A stretch of 64,000 nt of DNA, taken from positions 1 through 64,000 of the forward strand of contig CAIFES010000006.1 of assembly GCA_903789535.1 (NCBI GenBank). The letters run 5' to 3'. Shown piece by piece: positions 44,650 through 52,575 of this stretch (its first letter is position 1; the number at the start of each line of letters is the position of its first letter). The position numbers and the translations under genes are program-made. This DNA comes from an uncultured Aeriscardovia sp. (GTDB lineage: Bacteria; Actinomycetota; Actinomycetes; Actinomycetales; Bifidobacteriaceae). The notes under the pieces were generated by a model. It ran no database searches, was not told the origin of the DNA, and worked only from the letters and a program-made list of their open reading frames with translations.

Positions 44650-45348
44650 ATGGGTGAGACCACAGACCGGCACAGCAGCACGCCGACCGCCTCGAACGGC
44701 GGGCACAAGGGCACGATCAGCCCGCAGGCGGAACGGCTCATCGAGCACGCGCATCATACCGCGAAGATCTACACGCGCCGCGGCGACCGCGGTTTCTCCG
44801 CCCAGCTGGACGGCTCGCATCTGTCGAAGGCGTCGGCGCAGATCCGCGCCGTGGGGCGGTGCGACTCGGCACAGAGCTGGCTCGGCGTGGTCATCGCCGG
44901 CCTCTCCCCCGCCTGCCAGGAGCTCAGGAAGCCGCTCATCGACGTGCAGCGCTCCCTCTACCGGCTGCAATCGGATCTTTCCGTGCCGGGCTGCCGGCTC
45001 ATCACCTCGGATGACACGACCGGCCTAGAACAGCAGATCGACGCATGGAACGATGCCGTGCCGCACATCCCCGCGTTCATCCTGCCCGGCGGCTCGCCCA
45101 CCGGCGCCGCCCTGCAGTACGCCCGCACGCTCGTACGCGACGCGGAGCGGGCGATCGTCTCCTTCGCCGACGAGCAGCCCGACCGTGTGCCCACCACCGA
45201 CAAGAAGTACATCAACCGCCTCTCCGACTATCTGTTCACCATGGCCACGTACGCCAACCATCTCGACGGGGTCAAAGAGACGCTGAGCAAAGAGGAATCA
45301 GACCAGCCGCAGGGTGTGGCGGCTGAGCAGGCCGGGGCACGGGAATAG
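44650..45348 (+). CDS. PduO-type cob(I)alamin adenosyltransferase
   Basis: This 232-residue enzyme transfers the adenosyl group from ATP to cob(I)alamin, making the coenzyme that class II RNR needs. The PduO/MMAB signatures are present: KIYTRRGDRGFS near the N-terminus, SKASAQIRAVGRCDSAQSWLG, FILPGGSPTGAALQYARTLVR, DAERAIVSF and YINRLSDYLFTMATYAN. The ATG at 44650 follows AAGGAGGTCACC and is preferred to 44509 and 44632. The family normally has the TKTGDxGxT-type start; here it is YTRRGDRGFSA. It has its own transcription unit (a terminator precedes it), 302 nt after the S component. Confidence 0.88.
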   Translation: MGETTDRHSSTPTASNGGHKGTISPQAERLIEHAHHTAKIYTRRGDRGFSAQLDGSHLSKASAQIRAVGRCDSAQSWLGVVIAGLSPACQELRKPLIDVQRSLYRLQSDLSVPGCRLITSDDTTGLEQQIDAWNDAVPHIPAFILPGGSPTGAALQYARTLVRDAERAIVSFADEQPDRVPTTDKKYINRLSDYLFTMATYANHLDGVKETLSKEESDQPQGVAAEQAGARE

Positions 45349-45491
45349 GCCCGGGCCGCCGCGCTGACGCGGGACGCGAAAACGCGCTGACGCGGCACTC
45401 ACACGGGGATCACGCACCAACGCGACGAGCCGCACAGGCACGGAACAATCTGAAAAAATCGAGATCAATCAGAGAAATCAGGGTGTCAGAA
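45349..45491. other. Intergenic with GC-rich repeats and promoter space
   Basis: About 140 nt with GCGCTGACGCGG units repeated twice and no obvious hairpin terminator behind the adenosyltransferase. The sirtuin ribosome binding site (AGGG) lies at its end. Confidence 0.4.
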
Positions 45492-46325
45492 ATGTCAGAA
45501 CAAACTGCAGACCGCACCGGGTCATCAGCAGGATCCTCAACGCTGCCGCGCATCGCGGTGCTGACGGGCGCGGGCATCTCCACCTCCGCCGGTATCCCCG
45601 ACTTCCGTGGGCCGAACGGCGTGTGGACAAAGCATCCAGACCAGACGCGTGTCTATGACATCGATGCCTTCCTCTCCAGCAAGGAGGCACGTGAATACTC
45701 GTGGCGCTGGCAGAAGGAGTCGCCGGTGTGGACGGCGCAGCCCGGTCGCGCTCATCACGCGCTCGTCCGGCTGCGCGACGCAGGCATCCTGACGGTGATC
45801 GCCACGCAGAATTTCGACGGTCTGCATGAGAAAGCGCAGAAACAGTGGGGAAAGGATGACGATACGAGCTATATCGTCAATCTGCACGGCACCATCGCCA
45901 CCTCGCACTGCCTGCGCTGCGGCAAGAAATATGACACCGCGCAGATCATGGATCGCCTCGATGAGGAGCCAGACCCGCACTGCCACAAGCCGCTGCCCGA
46001 TGACGGGGAAATCACCGGCCGGCAGTGCGGCGGTCTGCTCAAGACGGACGTGACCTATTTCGGCGAGGCGCTGCCCGACGGAGCGATGGACAAGGCCGAG
46101 CGGCTCATCCTCGGCTCCGACGAGCTGTGGGTGATCGGCTCGACGCTGGAGGTGTTCCCTGCGGCCTCGCTTGTGCCGATCGCCGCGCAGGCGAATATCC
46201 CGATCACCATCATGAACATGGGTTCCACGCAGTTCGACTATCTGGCGAGCCGGTATATCACCGACCCGATTCAGGACGCGCTGCCGGCGCTTGTCAAGAA
46301 GACGCTTGAGGGCGCCAAGCGCTGA
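45492..46325 (+). CDS. Sir2-family NAD-dependent protein deacylase
   Basis: This 277-residue sirtuin removes acetyl or acyl groups from lysines, using NAD. NAD-binding motifs are VLTGAGISTSAGIPDFRGP and TQNFDGLHEKA (catalytic His follows in NLHGTI), with Zn-binding Cys in HCLRCGKKYD and RQCGGLLK and the closing TYFGEALP. The insert between the Cys pairs (PDPHCHKPLPDDGEI) is longer than usual. The track starts at a GTG (45483); the ATG at 45492 with AGGG about 9 nt upstream is preferred. The plain CobB name is avoided because the Salmonella cobalamin role is unproven here. A bidirectional terminator follows. Confidence 0.93.
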   Translation: MSEQTADRTGSSAGSSTLPRIAVLTGAGISTSAGIPDFRGPNGVWTKHPDQTRVYDIDAFLSSKEAREYSWRWQKESPVWTAQPGRAHHALVRLRDAGILTVIATQNFDGLHEKAQKQWGKDDDTSYIVNLHGTIATSHCLRCGKKYDTAQIMDRLDEEPDPHCHKPLPDDGEITGRQCGGLLKTDVTYFGEALPDGAMDKAERLILGSDELWVIGSTLEVFPAASLVPIAAQANIPITIMNMGSTQFDYLASRYITDPIQDALPALVKKTLEGAKR

Positions 46326-46365
46326 CAGACATCACGCACGAATCGTAAGGCAGCACAAAACGCAG

Positions 46366-46396
46366 CGGGGCGACCATCTTCACGACGGTCGCCCCG
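46366..46396. terminator. Bidirectional terminator after the sirtuin gene
   Basis: CGGGGCGACC and GGTCGCCCCG form a 10-bp stem with an 11-nt loop, with TTCT on the plus side and CTGCGTTTTG on the minus side. It separates convergent genes. Confidence 0.85.
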
Positions 46397-46437
46397 TTCT
46401 AGTCGTTCAGGCCCTCAGTCGGGCTCGACCGGTTTTC

Positions 46438-47091
46438 TCACTTCTTGAGGAACGGCGGACGGTCACCATCCGTGCCGGGCTGGTTGACGCCGATCGAATC
46501 GCGCACATCCTTGGAAGGATCCTCGATCACCGAGACGATGTAGGCAGCGGTTGCCTTGCGCGAGACCTGCGTGCCCTTAAACGGCTCATTACGGTTCTCG
46601 CTCGTCGTCTCGAACTCGGTATTGTCCTCATCGGTCAGCCAGGCCGGGCGCACGATGGTGTAATCGAGATCGCTCTTCTGGATCACCTGCGCGGCAGCGT
46701 GGTAGGTCGTCAGATAATCGCCAAGATATGCCTTGTTCCAGCGGCCGAACTCACCGGGCACCTCATCGTCGATGCCGAGCGAGGACGTCCAGATGAGGCG
46801 CTTGACGCCGGCCTTGTCCATCTGCTCGACGAGCACGTGCGCCTGGTCGATCACCTTGCCGGCAAGGCTGGCGTAGACGACGTCCTGCCCGGCGACGGCC
46901 TTGGCGATGTCGTCGGCGTTGGTGGCGTCACCCTCGATGACGGTGACGTTGGAAGCGTCCTTGAGATCCTGCGGAAGCTTGCTGATGTGGTGGACGAACA
47001 GCGTGAGATTGATGCCGTCCTTGTTTGCGAGCATACGGTCGGCCCAGAGGGCGATGCGGCTGGTGGCACCGATGACAGCGACGTTGGTCAT
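46438..47091 (-). CDS. NAD(P)-binding SDR-like protein
   Basis: This 217-residue atypical short-chain dehydrogenase starts with VAVIGATSRIALWADRM, a Rossmann nucleotide-binding segment, then VIEGDATNADDIAKAV and VKRLIWTSSLGIDD. DLDYTIVRPAWLTDED and RKATAAYIVSVIED complete the NmrA/YwnB-like pattern. It should bind NAD(P)H and act in an unknown redox reaction or as a sensor. The ATG at 47091 has GAAAGGGAGAAACA upstream; the track start at 47163 is an Arg-rich extension. It stands alone, convergent with the sirtuin. Confidence 0.8.
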   Translation of the reverse strand: MTNVAVIGATSRIALWADRMLANKDGINLTLFVHHISKLPQDLKDASNVTVIEGDATNADDIAKAVAGQDVVYASLAGKVIDQAHVLVEQMDKAGVKRLIWTSSLGIDDEVPGEFGRWNKAYLGDYLTTYHAAAQVIQKSDLDYTIVRPAWLTDEDNTEFETTSENRNEPFKGTQVSRKATAAYIVSVIEDPSKDVRDSIGVNQPGTDGDRPPFLKK

Positions 47092-47459
47092 TGTTTCTCC
47101 CTTTCTTTCAGGTCGGATCCGGCTGCGGATGGCTGATCGGCGCTCACGCCGGCCGGCCTTCAATCCGACCGGATGCCGTGCACGACGGCGCCGTACCGAT
47201 CAGTCAGTCCCCGGACCGGATCCGACAATTGCCAGGCCACCTCCCTCGATCGCGCGAAAGTCTCGTTGATCTGCGATAGAGTCGCCGATCCGCGGTCTCC
47301 GTGCCGATCTTGGGTGAATCTGACTGCTTCTTGTTGCATCTACAAATGTAGTTTGGATGTCGATGACCTTCCACCGCTTCATCCCAAAGAAAAGTCATCG
47401 GCGCGTCGGGAATAAATCCAGACAGATCAAAACACAACAATAAGGATCCGCGCGCGCTG

Positions 47460-47665
47460 TAGCTCAAGCACAATTCCCACGCACCACGGCTCAGGTGAGA
47501 TTCCCACGCGCACCCGGACTCGGGCAAGGTTCCAACGCACTGTGGCCCAGACGAGATTCCCGTGCGCACAGCTCGGACAAGCGACCCGAGCCATAGACCG
47601 CACACCTCGGCTCAGGCAAGGTTCCCGCGCACACGGCTCAGGCAAGCGACCCGAGCCACAGGCCG
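47460..47665. repeat. Degenerate ~30-bp tandem repeats at the crcB 3' end
   Basis: About six units related to GGCTCAGGCAAGGTTCCCGCGCACAC follow one another (variants with GGTGAGATTCCC, GGGCAAGGTTCC, CAGACGAGATTCCC). Two contain CAAGCGACCCGAGCCA, the reverse of the last crcB codons (LWLGSLA stop), so the array looks like an expansion of the crcB 3' end. The rest of the 47092-47460 gap holds no gene. Confidence 0.65.
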
Positions 47666-48015
47666 AGCGCCCCGGCAATAAGCGAGAGCGCGAACATACC
47701 GCCCGTATGCCACAGCGCGCGCCACGGGTGTTCGCCACGCAGCAGACGCACGCCCTCGACCTCCGCGGTAGAGAACGTCGAATAGCCGCCGAGCAGCCCT
47801 GTGCCGAGCACGAGGCTGACGGCTTTGGGCGCACCGAGCGCCCCCGTCAGGCCGGTCAACAGGCCGAGCAGGAAGCACGCCGAACAGTTGATAGCGAACG
47901 TGCCCATCGGCACAGGAAGTCGATTGTGGGCGGAGACGGCCTGATCGACAAGATAACGGCAGGCGCCGCCCACGCCCGCGGCGAGGCAGAGCAGAAGAAA
48001 GATACCAAAGCTCAT
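47638..48015 (-). CDS. crcB: CrcB/Fluc fluoride channel, second gene
   Basis: This 125-residue membrane protein of the fluoride-exporting CrcB (Fluc) family has four predicted helices. Family hallmarks are GGACRYLVDQAV, GTFAINCSACFLLGLL (Asn-containing TM2; usual motif GTxxxNxxG) and GTGLLGGYSTFSTAEVE, with the TM3 break and Ser/Thr/Phe box. The usual G after the Asn is replaced by Ser-Ala-Cys. Its ATG overlaps the stop of the upstream crcB gene by 4 nt. Two-gene arrangements commonly encode heterodimeric or paired Fluc subunits. Confidence 0.93.
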   Translation of the reverse strand: MSFGIFLLLCLAAGVGGACRYLVDQAVSAHNRLPVPMGTFAINCSACFLLGLLTGLTGALGAPKAVSLVLGTGLLGGYSTFSTAEVEGVRLLRGEHPWRALWHTGGMFALSLIAGALGLWLGSLA

Positions 48016-48653
48016 CGCCTGCCTCCTTCCTGTCTGTCGGCTGCTGCATCCTGCGCATCTTCTTGCACGCCGACGCCGGCTTGTGAGTCCGCCTCATCAA
48101 TGACCGTCTCGTTCTCGGCATCGACAACCGCATCAGTGCCAGAGCCGGTATGCGTGTTGGATTGTCCGCCCGGACGGCAGCATGCCCTCCCGAGCCAGTC
48201 GCCAAGGATGACCATGAGCCAGCCGGCGAGGACCGAACCGATACCGTAGGCGAGCGCCAGGCCCACGCGTTCCTGCCCCAGACGCGTGACGACCTCGAGG
48301 AGGAACGTGCTGTAGGTGGTGAGCCCGCCCATCACGCCGGTACCGAGCAGCAGACGCAGCACCATGCGCCGGTGCGAGCCGGAGGAATCATGCGCATGCT
48401 CGGCGGCAAGCTCGCGCGCATCCAGCACCGCGTAGAGCAGACCGAGCAGAAACGCGCCGGCGAGGTTGACGATGAGCGTGCCCACAGGCACGGCGTCTTT
48501 GGGCAGCGGCAGCAGCCCGATGCCCGCACGGATGCCGGCACCGACCATCGCGCCAAGGGCGACGAGCCCCGCGCCCTCGAGCGTGCCGATCGCGCGAGTC
48601 TTCGCTTCCGGGGCTCTCGTTTTCTTTACTTCTGCTGTTTGTCCTGCTTCCAC
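48012..48653 (-). CDS. crcB: CrcB/Fluc fluoride channel, first gene
   Basis: This 213-residue CrcB homologue exports fluoride through the cytoplasmic membrane. GAMVGAGIRAGIG, GTLIVNLAGAFLLGLLYAVL and GTGVMGGLTTYSTFLLEVV are the diagnostic TM1-TM3 segments. It is longer than typical (about 125 aa) because of a 25-residue charged N-terminus and a 55-residue Asp/Glu/Gln-rich C-terminal tail (SGTDAVVDAENETVIDEAD onward). The start is GTG at 48653 with AAGGAGCCGAAAA upstream. A candidate fluoride riboswitch lies 40-120 nt upstream. Confidence 0.93.
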   Translation of the reverse strand: MEAGQTAEVKKTRAPEAKTRAIGTLEGAGLVALGAMVGAGIRAGIGLLPLPKDAVPVGTLIVNLAGAFLLGLLYAVLDARELAAEHAHDSSGSHRRMVLRLLLGTGVMGGLTTYSTFLLEVVTRLGQERVGLALAYGIGSVLAGWLMVILGDWLGRACCRPGGQSNTHTGSGTDAVVDAENETVIDEADSQAGVGVQEDAQDAAADRQEGGRR

Positions 48654-48692
48654 TTTTCGGCTCCTTGTGTGGCATGACCGGCTAACGCGGAA

Positions 48693-48773
48693 CAGGAACC
48701 ATCAGCGGCTGACGTGCGCCCACACGCCGGCTCGCGGTTCAGGCAAAGATGCCCCAGGCGAGTCCCATCACCC
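48693..48773 (-). promoter_or_regulatory. Candidate fluoride riboswitch of the crcB operon
   Basis: On the minus strand GGGTGATGGGACTCGCC is followed, after about 50 nt, by GCTGATGGTTCCTG. The pairings expected in the crcB-motif RNA can be drawn: GGGAC with GTTCC (P1), the pseudoknot GGGUG with CGCCU, and a central hairpin around GGCGTG/CACGTC. The conserved GCTGATG core is present. It lies just ahead of the crcB genes. The intervening P2 region is longer than in short published examples, so the fit is good but not exact. Confidence 0.6.
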
Positions 48774-48816
48774 GATTCCAGCCCGGCGGAACGGGCGAGT
48801 CCCATCACCCGATTCC
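48757..48816. repeat. Exact 23-bp direct repeat overlapping the riboswitch
   Basis: GGCGAGTCCCATCACCCGATTCC occurs at 48757-48779 and 48794-48816, 37 bp apart. The first, riboswitch-proximal copy holds the 5' half of the fluoride aptamer; the second is an orphan copy of that half. Confidence 0.85.
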
Positions 48817-48945
48817 GACCGATACTTCTGACCTTGCGGAACGCACTCACTCTACCGCGCTCGTTGTCTTCGCCGACAGTATGCCCGGTCGGGCAGAGGC
48901 TGATCTCCAAGGTGGCTGTCAGACGTTTTGGAACGCCCACGGACG

Positions 48946-48969
48946 AAAAGACCCCGCCGAAGCGGGGTC
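48946..48969 (-). terminator. Intrinsic terminator of purA
   Basis: GACCCCGC and GCGGGGTC form an 8-bp stem with a four-base loop on the minus strand, followed by TTTTCG. It lies about 70 nt after the purA stop. Confidence 0.85.
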
Positions 48970-49040
48970 TGATACTCATGTCTGGCTGCAGTGGTCGTGC
49001 GATGCCGTTGGCAAGGCACCGACCCGAACAGCCGAGACGT

Positions 49041-50342
49041 TCAGTCGACGAGCGGGTGCAGGCGGATCACGTGGTCGCGCTGCGGGCCGTTGCCCACCAG
49101 CGAGATGCGGCAGCCGGCGAGCTCCTCAAGACGGCGCACGTACGTCTGCGCTGCAGCCGGCAGCCTGTCGAAGTCGGTGATGCCGGTGATGTTCTCGTCC
49201 CAGCCGTCCAGCTCCTCGTAGACCGGCTTGGCGGAGTCGAACAGCCCCTGGTCGACGGGCAGCTCGGTCACGCGCCTGACGGAGCCGTCGTGGTCGGTGA
49301 TGTCGTAGGCCACGCACACCGGGATCTTCTTGAGGCCGGTGAGGGTGTCGAGCTTGGTGATGACGAGGTCCGTGAGCCCGTTGACGCGCACGGCATAGCG
49401 CACCACGAGCGCGTCGAACCAGCCGGTGCGGCGCGGGCGCTTGGTGACCACGCCGTACTCATGACCGCGGTCACGCAGCCACTGGCCGGACTCGTCGAAC
49501 AGCTCCGTGGGGAACGGGCCGGCGCCCACGCGGGTGGTGTACGCCTTGGACACGCCCACCACGCGGGTGATCTTGGTCGGGCCGACGCCCGTGCCGGTGC
49601 AGGCGCCGCCGGCGGTGGGGTTGGAGGAGGTGACGAACGGATAGGTGCCGTGGTCGATATCGAGCATGGTGGCCTGACCGCCCTCGAACAGCACGTTTTT
49701 GCCCTCATCGAGCGCCTTGTTGAGCACAAGCGAGGTGTCGGCGGCATACGGGCGCAGCTGCTCGCCATACGTGAGCAGCTCGTCGACCACCTTGTGCGCG
49801 TCGAGGGGCTCGGCGCCGTAAATCTTGGTGAGCAGCTCGTTCTTGAGCGCGAGGTTCTGCTCCACCTTGGCGGTGACGGCCTTCTCGTCGAACAGATCGG
49901 CCACGCGGATGCCGATGCGGTTGATCTTGTCAGCGTAAGTGGGGCCGATGCCGCGGCCGGTGGTGCCGATCTTGCGCTTGCCCAGATGCGACTCGGAGAC
50001 ACGGTCGAGGTAGCGGTGGTAGCCGGTGGTCACCTGCGCGGACAGCGAGATGAGCAGGTGCGAGGTGTCGACGCCGCGCTGCTCGAGCGAGGCCTTCTCC
50101 TCCACGAGCTCCTTGGGGTCGAGGGCGACGCCGTTGCCGATGACGGCGGTCACGCCCGGGTTGACGATGCCGGAGGGCATCAGGCGCAGCGCATAGGTCT
50201 GGTCGCCGACGACGACGGTGTGCCCGGCGTTGGAGCCGCCGTTGTAGCGGGCGACGTAATCCATCTTTCCGGCGATGAGGTCGGTGGCCTTGCCTTTGCC
50301 CTCGTCACCCCACTGTGCTCCGACGACGATGATTCCTGCCAT
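49041..50342 (-). CDS. purA: Adenylosuccinate synthetase
   Basis: This 433-residue GTP-dependent enzyme joins IMP and aspartate in AMP synthesis. [14 protein letters not shown] (P-loop), [47 protein letters not shown] and the C-terminal GTP-binding TKLD are intact. The ATG at 50342 ([10 protein letters not shown]), preceded by AAAGAGGGGGACCCAT, is used in place of the track start at 50474. A repeat-rich leader of about 330 nt and the putative sRNA D lie upstream on the same strand. Confidence 0.97.
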   Translation of the reverse strand: MAGIIVVGAQWGDEGKGKATDLIAGKMDYVARYNGGSNAGHTVVVGDQTYALRLMPSGIVNPGVTAVIGNGVALDPKELVEEKASLEQRGVDTSHLLISLSAQVTTGYHRYLDRVSESHLGKRKIGTTGRGIGPTYADKINRIGIRVADLFDEKAVTAKVEQNLALKNELLTKIYGAEPLDAHKVVDELLTYGEQLRPYAADTSLVLNKALDEGKNVLFEGGQATMLDIDHGTYPFVTSSNPTAGGACTGTGVGPTKITRVVGVSKAYTTRVGAGPFPTELFDESGQWLRDRGHEYGVVTKRPRRTGWFDALVVRYAVRVNGLTDLVITKLDTLTGLKKIPVCVAYDITDHDGSVRRVTELPVDQGLFDSAKPVYEELDGWDENITGITDFDRLPAAAQTYVRRLEELAGCRISLVGNGPQRDHVIRLHPLVD

Positions 50343-50490
50343 ATGGGTCCCCCTCTTTCGCTCGCGCGACGACCTCGGCCCGGCTCGGTGCCGGACGGCT
50401 GAAAACCGTTCAACACTACACACGCCGGTCAACTCGTATTTACCCGCACGAAACACAATCGCTCTGCATGCCATGCGGACAGTTTCTTTC

Positions 50491-50598
50491 CCGTCCCCAA
50501 GAAAGTTCGGCTCCCGGAAATTCGGCTCCCCGAAATTCGGCTCCCCGTCCCCAAGAAAGTTCGACTCCCGGAAAGTTCAGCTCCCGTCCTAAGAAAAC
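50491..50598. repeat. Minisatellite in the purA-dnaB gap
   Basis: Units of 15-16 bp related to GGAAATTCGGCTCCCC are repeated about five times, nested in a second layer where CCGTCCCCAAGAAAGTTCG occurs twice. The array lies about 150 nt upstream of purA on the minus strand. No ORF is convincing. Confidence 0.75.
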
Positions 50599-50681
50599 GG
50601 GACGAAAAACAGGACAACAAACGAAAGACAGGAAAAACAGCCGACACATCATCTGTCTGGGAAAAATCCGTCTAAAAAACA

Positions 50682-50793
50682 GAAAAGCCCCGGGGGAGAA
50701 AGGAAAGACCGGGGCAATCTGCGGAGAGAAGGAGAAGTTGAATTATGACCTCGATGACCTCGCGGCCGCCCCACCTCGTTCTTGCTCAGTGGC
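50682..50793 (-). ncRNA. Putative small RNA, family copy D
   Basis: On the minus strand a CATAAT -10 (50800-50805) follows the conserved upstream string AGGTTATCCGAA...CAGGCTCCTCCAAG. The predicted transcript of about 112 nt carries GGUCAUAAUUCAA, then CUUCUCCUUCUCUCC and a terminator (GCCCCGG with CCGGGGC, then TTTTC). It shares the promoter string with copies A and C and the pyrimidine tract with all copies, although it lies 24 kb away. It sits between dnaB and purA on their strand, about 340 nt before purA. Confidence 0.6.
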
Positions 50794-50975
50794 GACACCA
50801 TTATGAAACCTCGCGGGGCTTGGAGGAGCCTGCCGCTGTTCTTCGGATAACCTTCCGTTTGCCTGAAAGAATCCTGAGAGCAGATCTGACAGCCCCGAAA
50901 CAGTCCTGAGAGAGAACCGCGATACAGGCCAGACAGCAATCAGACAACAAAACAGGCCGGGACAATCCGGATATC

Positions 50976-52358
50976 TCAGATCTGCTGCGCGTCGGCGGCA
51001 GGCTCGGAGAAGCGGGAGCGGTCGCCCTCGAAGGTGAGCGTGACGGTGCCGGTCTTGCCGTTACGGTTCTTGGCGACGATGATGTCCGCCTCGCCGGGCC
51101 GGTCGTCGGGATCGTACTGGTCGGGCCGGTGCACGAGCAGCACCATATCGGCGTCCTGCTCGATGGAGCCGGACTCGCGCAGATCGGAGAGCTGCGGCTT
51201 CTTGTCCTGACGCTGCTCCGGGCCGCGGTTGAGCTGAGAGAGCGCGATCACCGGCACATCCAGCTCCTTGGCGAGGAGCTTGAGCGAGCGGGAGAACTCG
51301 GAGACCTCCTGCTGGCGCGACTCGACTTGCTGGGTGCTCGAGAGCAGCTGGAGATAATCGATCACCACCAGGCCCAGGCGCGACTTGGCGGCCATGGACC
51401 GGCAGGCGGCGCGGATCTCCATCAGCGACATGGAGGCCGAGTCGTCGAACATGAGCGTGCTGCGCGAGAAGGCGTCGCGGGTGCGCTCGATGGCGGACCA
51501 GTCGCGGTCGTCGGGACGCCCGGCATTGCCGGCGGCCGGGTTGAGCAGCACGGCGAGTGGCACGTTCGACTCGGCCGACAGCAGCCTCTCGGTCAGCTCG
51601 ACATGGCCCATCTCGAGGGAGAAGTAGGCGGTGGGAATGCCGTCAGGAAACTCGTCGCTCCTCTCGTGCAGCGCGGCGTGCCGAGCGAAATCCATGGCGA
51701 GCGTCGACTTGCCCATGGCCGGGCGGCCGGCGACGATGACGAGCTGGCCCGGCTGCAGACCGTTGGTGAGCTTGTCCAGCTCGGAGAAGCCGGTGGACAG
51801 GCCGCGCTTCATGTTGCCGCTCTGCAGGTTGCTGATGAGCTGCGAGGCCTCATCGATGGAGGACTGCAGCGAGATGAGATGCTGGGTGCTGCGATCGTCG
51901 CCGAGGGCGAAGACCGCGCTCTGGGCGCGGTTGACCACGTCCTCGGCCTGCTCGGACTGGCCGGTCAGTCCCATCTCGGTGATCTTCTGGCCGGTGTCGA
52001 CCACCTTGCGCAGCAGCGACTCGCGCTTGAGGATGTCCGCATAGCGCACGGCGTAGCCGCCGATCACGCCCTTCTCCACAAGCTCAAGCAGACGGTCCAT
52101 GCCGCCGGCCTCGTCGAGACGGCCCTCATTGCGCAGCTTGTCCGCCACGAGGTTGACGTCCGTCTTGTTGCCCTCACGGTAGAGTTCCTCGCACGCCTGG
52201 AACACGACCTTGTTCTTGGGCTGGTAGAAATCGTCCTCATTGATATGGGAGACGATCTCGCCGAGGGTGTCCGGACTGAGGATGATGCCTCCGAGCAGCG
52301 CCTCCTCCATCGTGTCGTCATGCGGGGCGGCAAAGTATCTGCTGTCATCGAGTGCCAT
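50976..52358 (-). CDS. dnaB: Replicative DNA helicase DnaB
   Basis: This 460-residue RecA-fold hexameric helicase unwinds DNA at the replication fork. The N-terminal primase-contact domain (EEALLGGIILSPDTLG onward) is followed by Walker A GRPAMGKSTLA, SLEMGHVELTERLL, Walker B LVVIDYLQLLS, and motifs SQLNRGPEQR and DLRESGSIEQDADM. No intein is inserted. The ATG at 52358 (MALDDSRYF, with AGGATGAGA upstream) is preferred to the track start 52367. The upstream gap contains a dense DnaA-box cluster. It lies on the same strand as purA but the sRNA terminator separates them. Confidence 0.97.
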   Translation of the reverse strand: MALDDSRYFAAPHDDTMEEALLGGIILSPDTLGEIVSHINEDDFYQPKNKVVFQACEELYREGNKTDVNLVADKLRNEGRLDEAGGMDRLLELVEKGVIGGYAVRYADILKRESLLRKVVDTGQKITEMGLTGQSEQAEDVVNRAQSAVFALGDDRSTQHLISLQSSIDEASQLISNLQSGNMKRGLSTGFSELDKLTNGLQPGQLVIVAGRPAMGKSTLAMDFARHAALHERSDEFPDGIPTAYFSLEMGHVELTERLLSAESNVPLAVLLNPAAGNAGRPDDRDWSAIERTRDAFSRSTLMFDDSASMSLMEIRAACRSMAAKSRLGLVVIDYLQLLSSTQQVESRQQEVSEFSRSLKLLAKELDVPVIALSQLNRGPEQRQDKKPQLSDLRESGSIEQDADMVLLVHRPDQYDPDDRPGEADIIVAKNRNGKTGTVTLTFEGDRSRFSEPAADAQQI

Positions 52359-52470
52359 GCGTCTCATCCTACGAATCCGGGGCGCCCGGGCGGATTATTT
52401 CTCTCAGATGGGGAAAACTCGGCATCACCACGTGTTCATATCTGTTTTTGTCCACCCATCGGCGCTGTGA

Positions 52471-52575
52471 TGTGGATAACTCGGAAGAAGAAAGCACAGT
52501 TTTCCACATAACCGCATCATTGCATGGGGATAATTCACCGAGTTATCCACATGATGGGGATAACCGTGTGGATAA
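52471..52575. promoter_or_regulatory. Dense DnaA-box cluster upstream of dnaB
   Basis: Within 105 bp there are three exact TTATCCACA sites (TGTGGATAA at 52471 and 52567; TTATCCACA at 52543), one TTTTCCACA at 52500, and two TTATCCCCA-type one-mismatch sites (52527 and 52555 areas). The spacing is irregular and both orientations occur. It may regulate dnaB or titrate DnaA; whether it is an origin cannot be decided here because dnaA and dnaN are absent. Confidence 0.75.

Noticed and set aside
47451-47470. tRNA-like string GCTGTAGCTCAAGC
   Set aside because: No acceptor stem, anticodon arm or TTCGAAT loop can be formed; it belongs to the degenerate crcB repeat.
52471-52575. Calling this region the chromosomal oriC
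   Set aside because: dnaA, dnaN, recF and gyrB are not nearby and skew cannot be computed here; DnaA boxes alone also occur at regulatory and titration sites.
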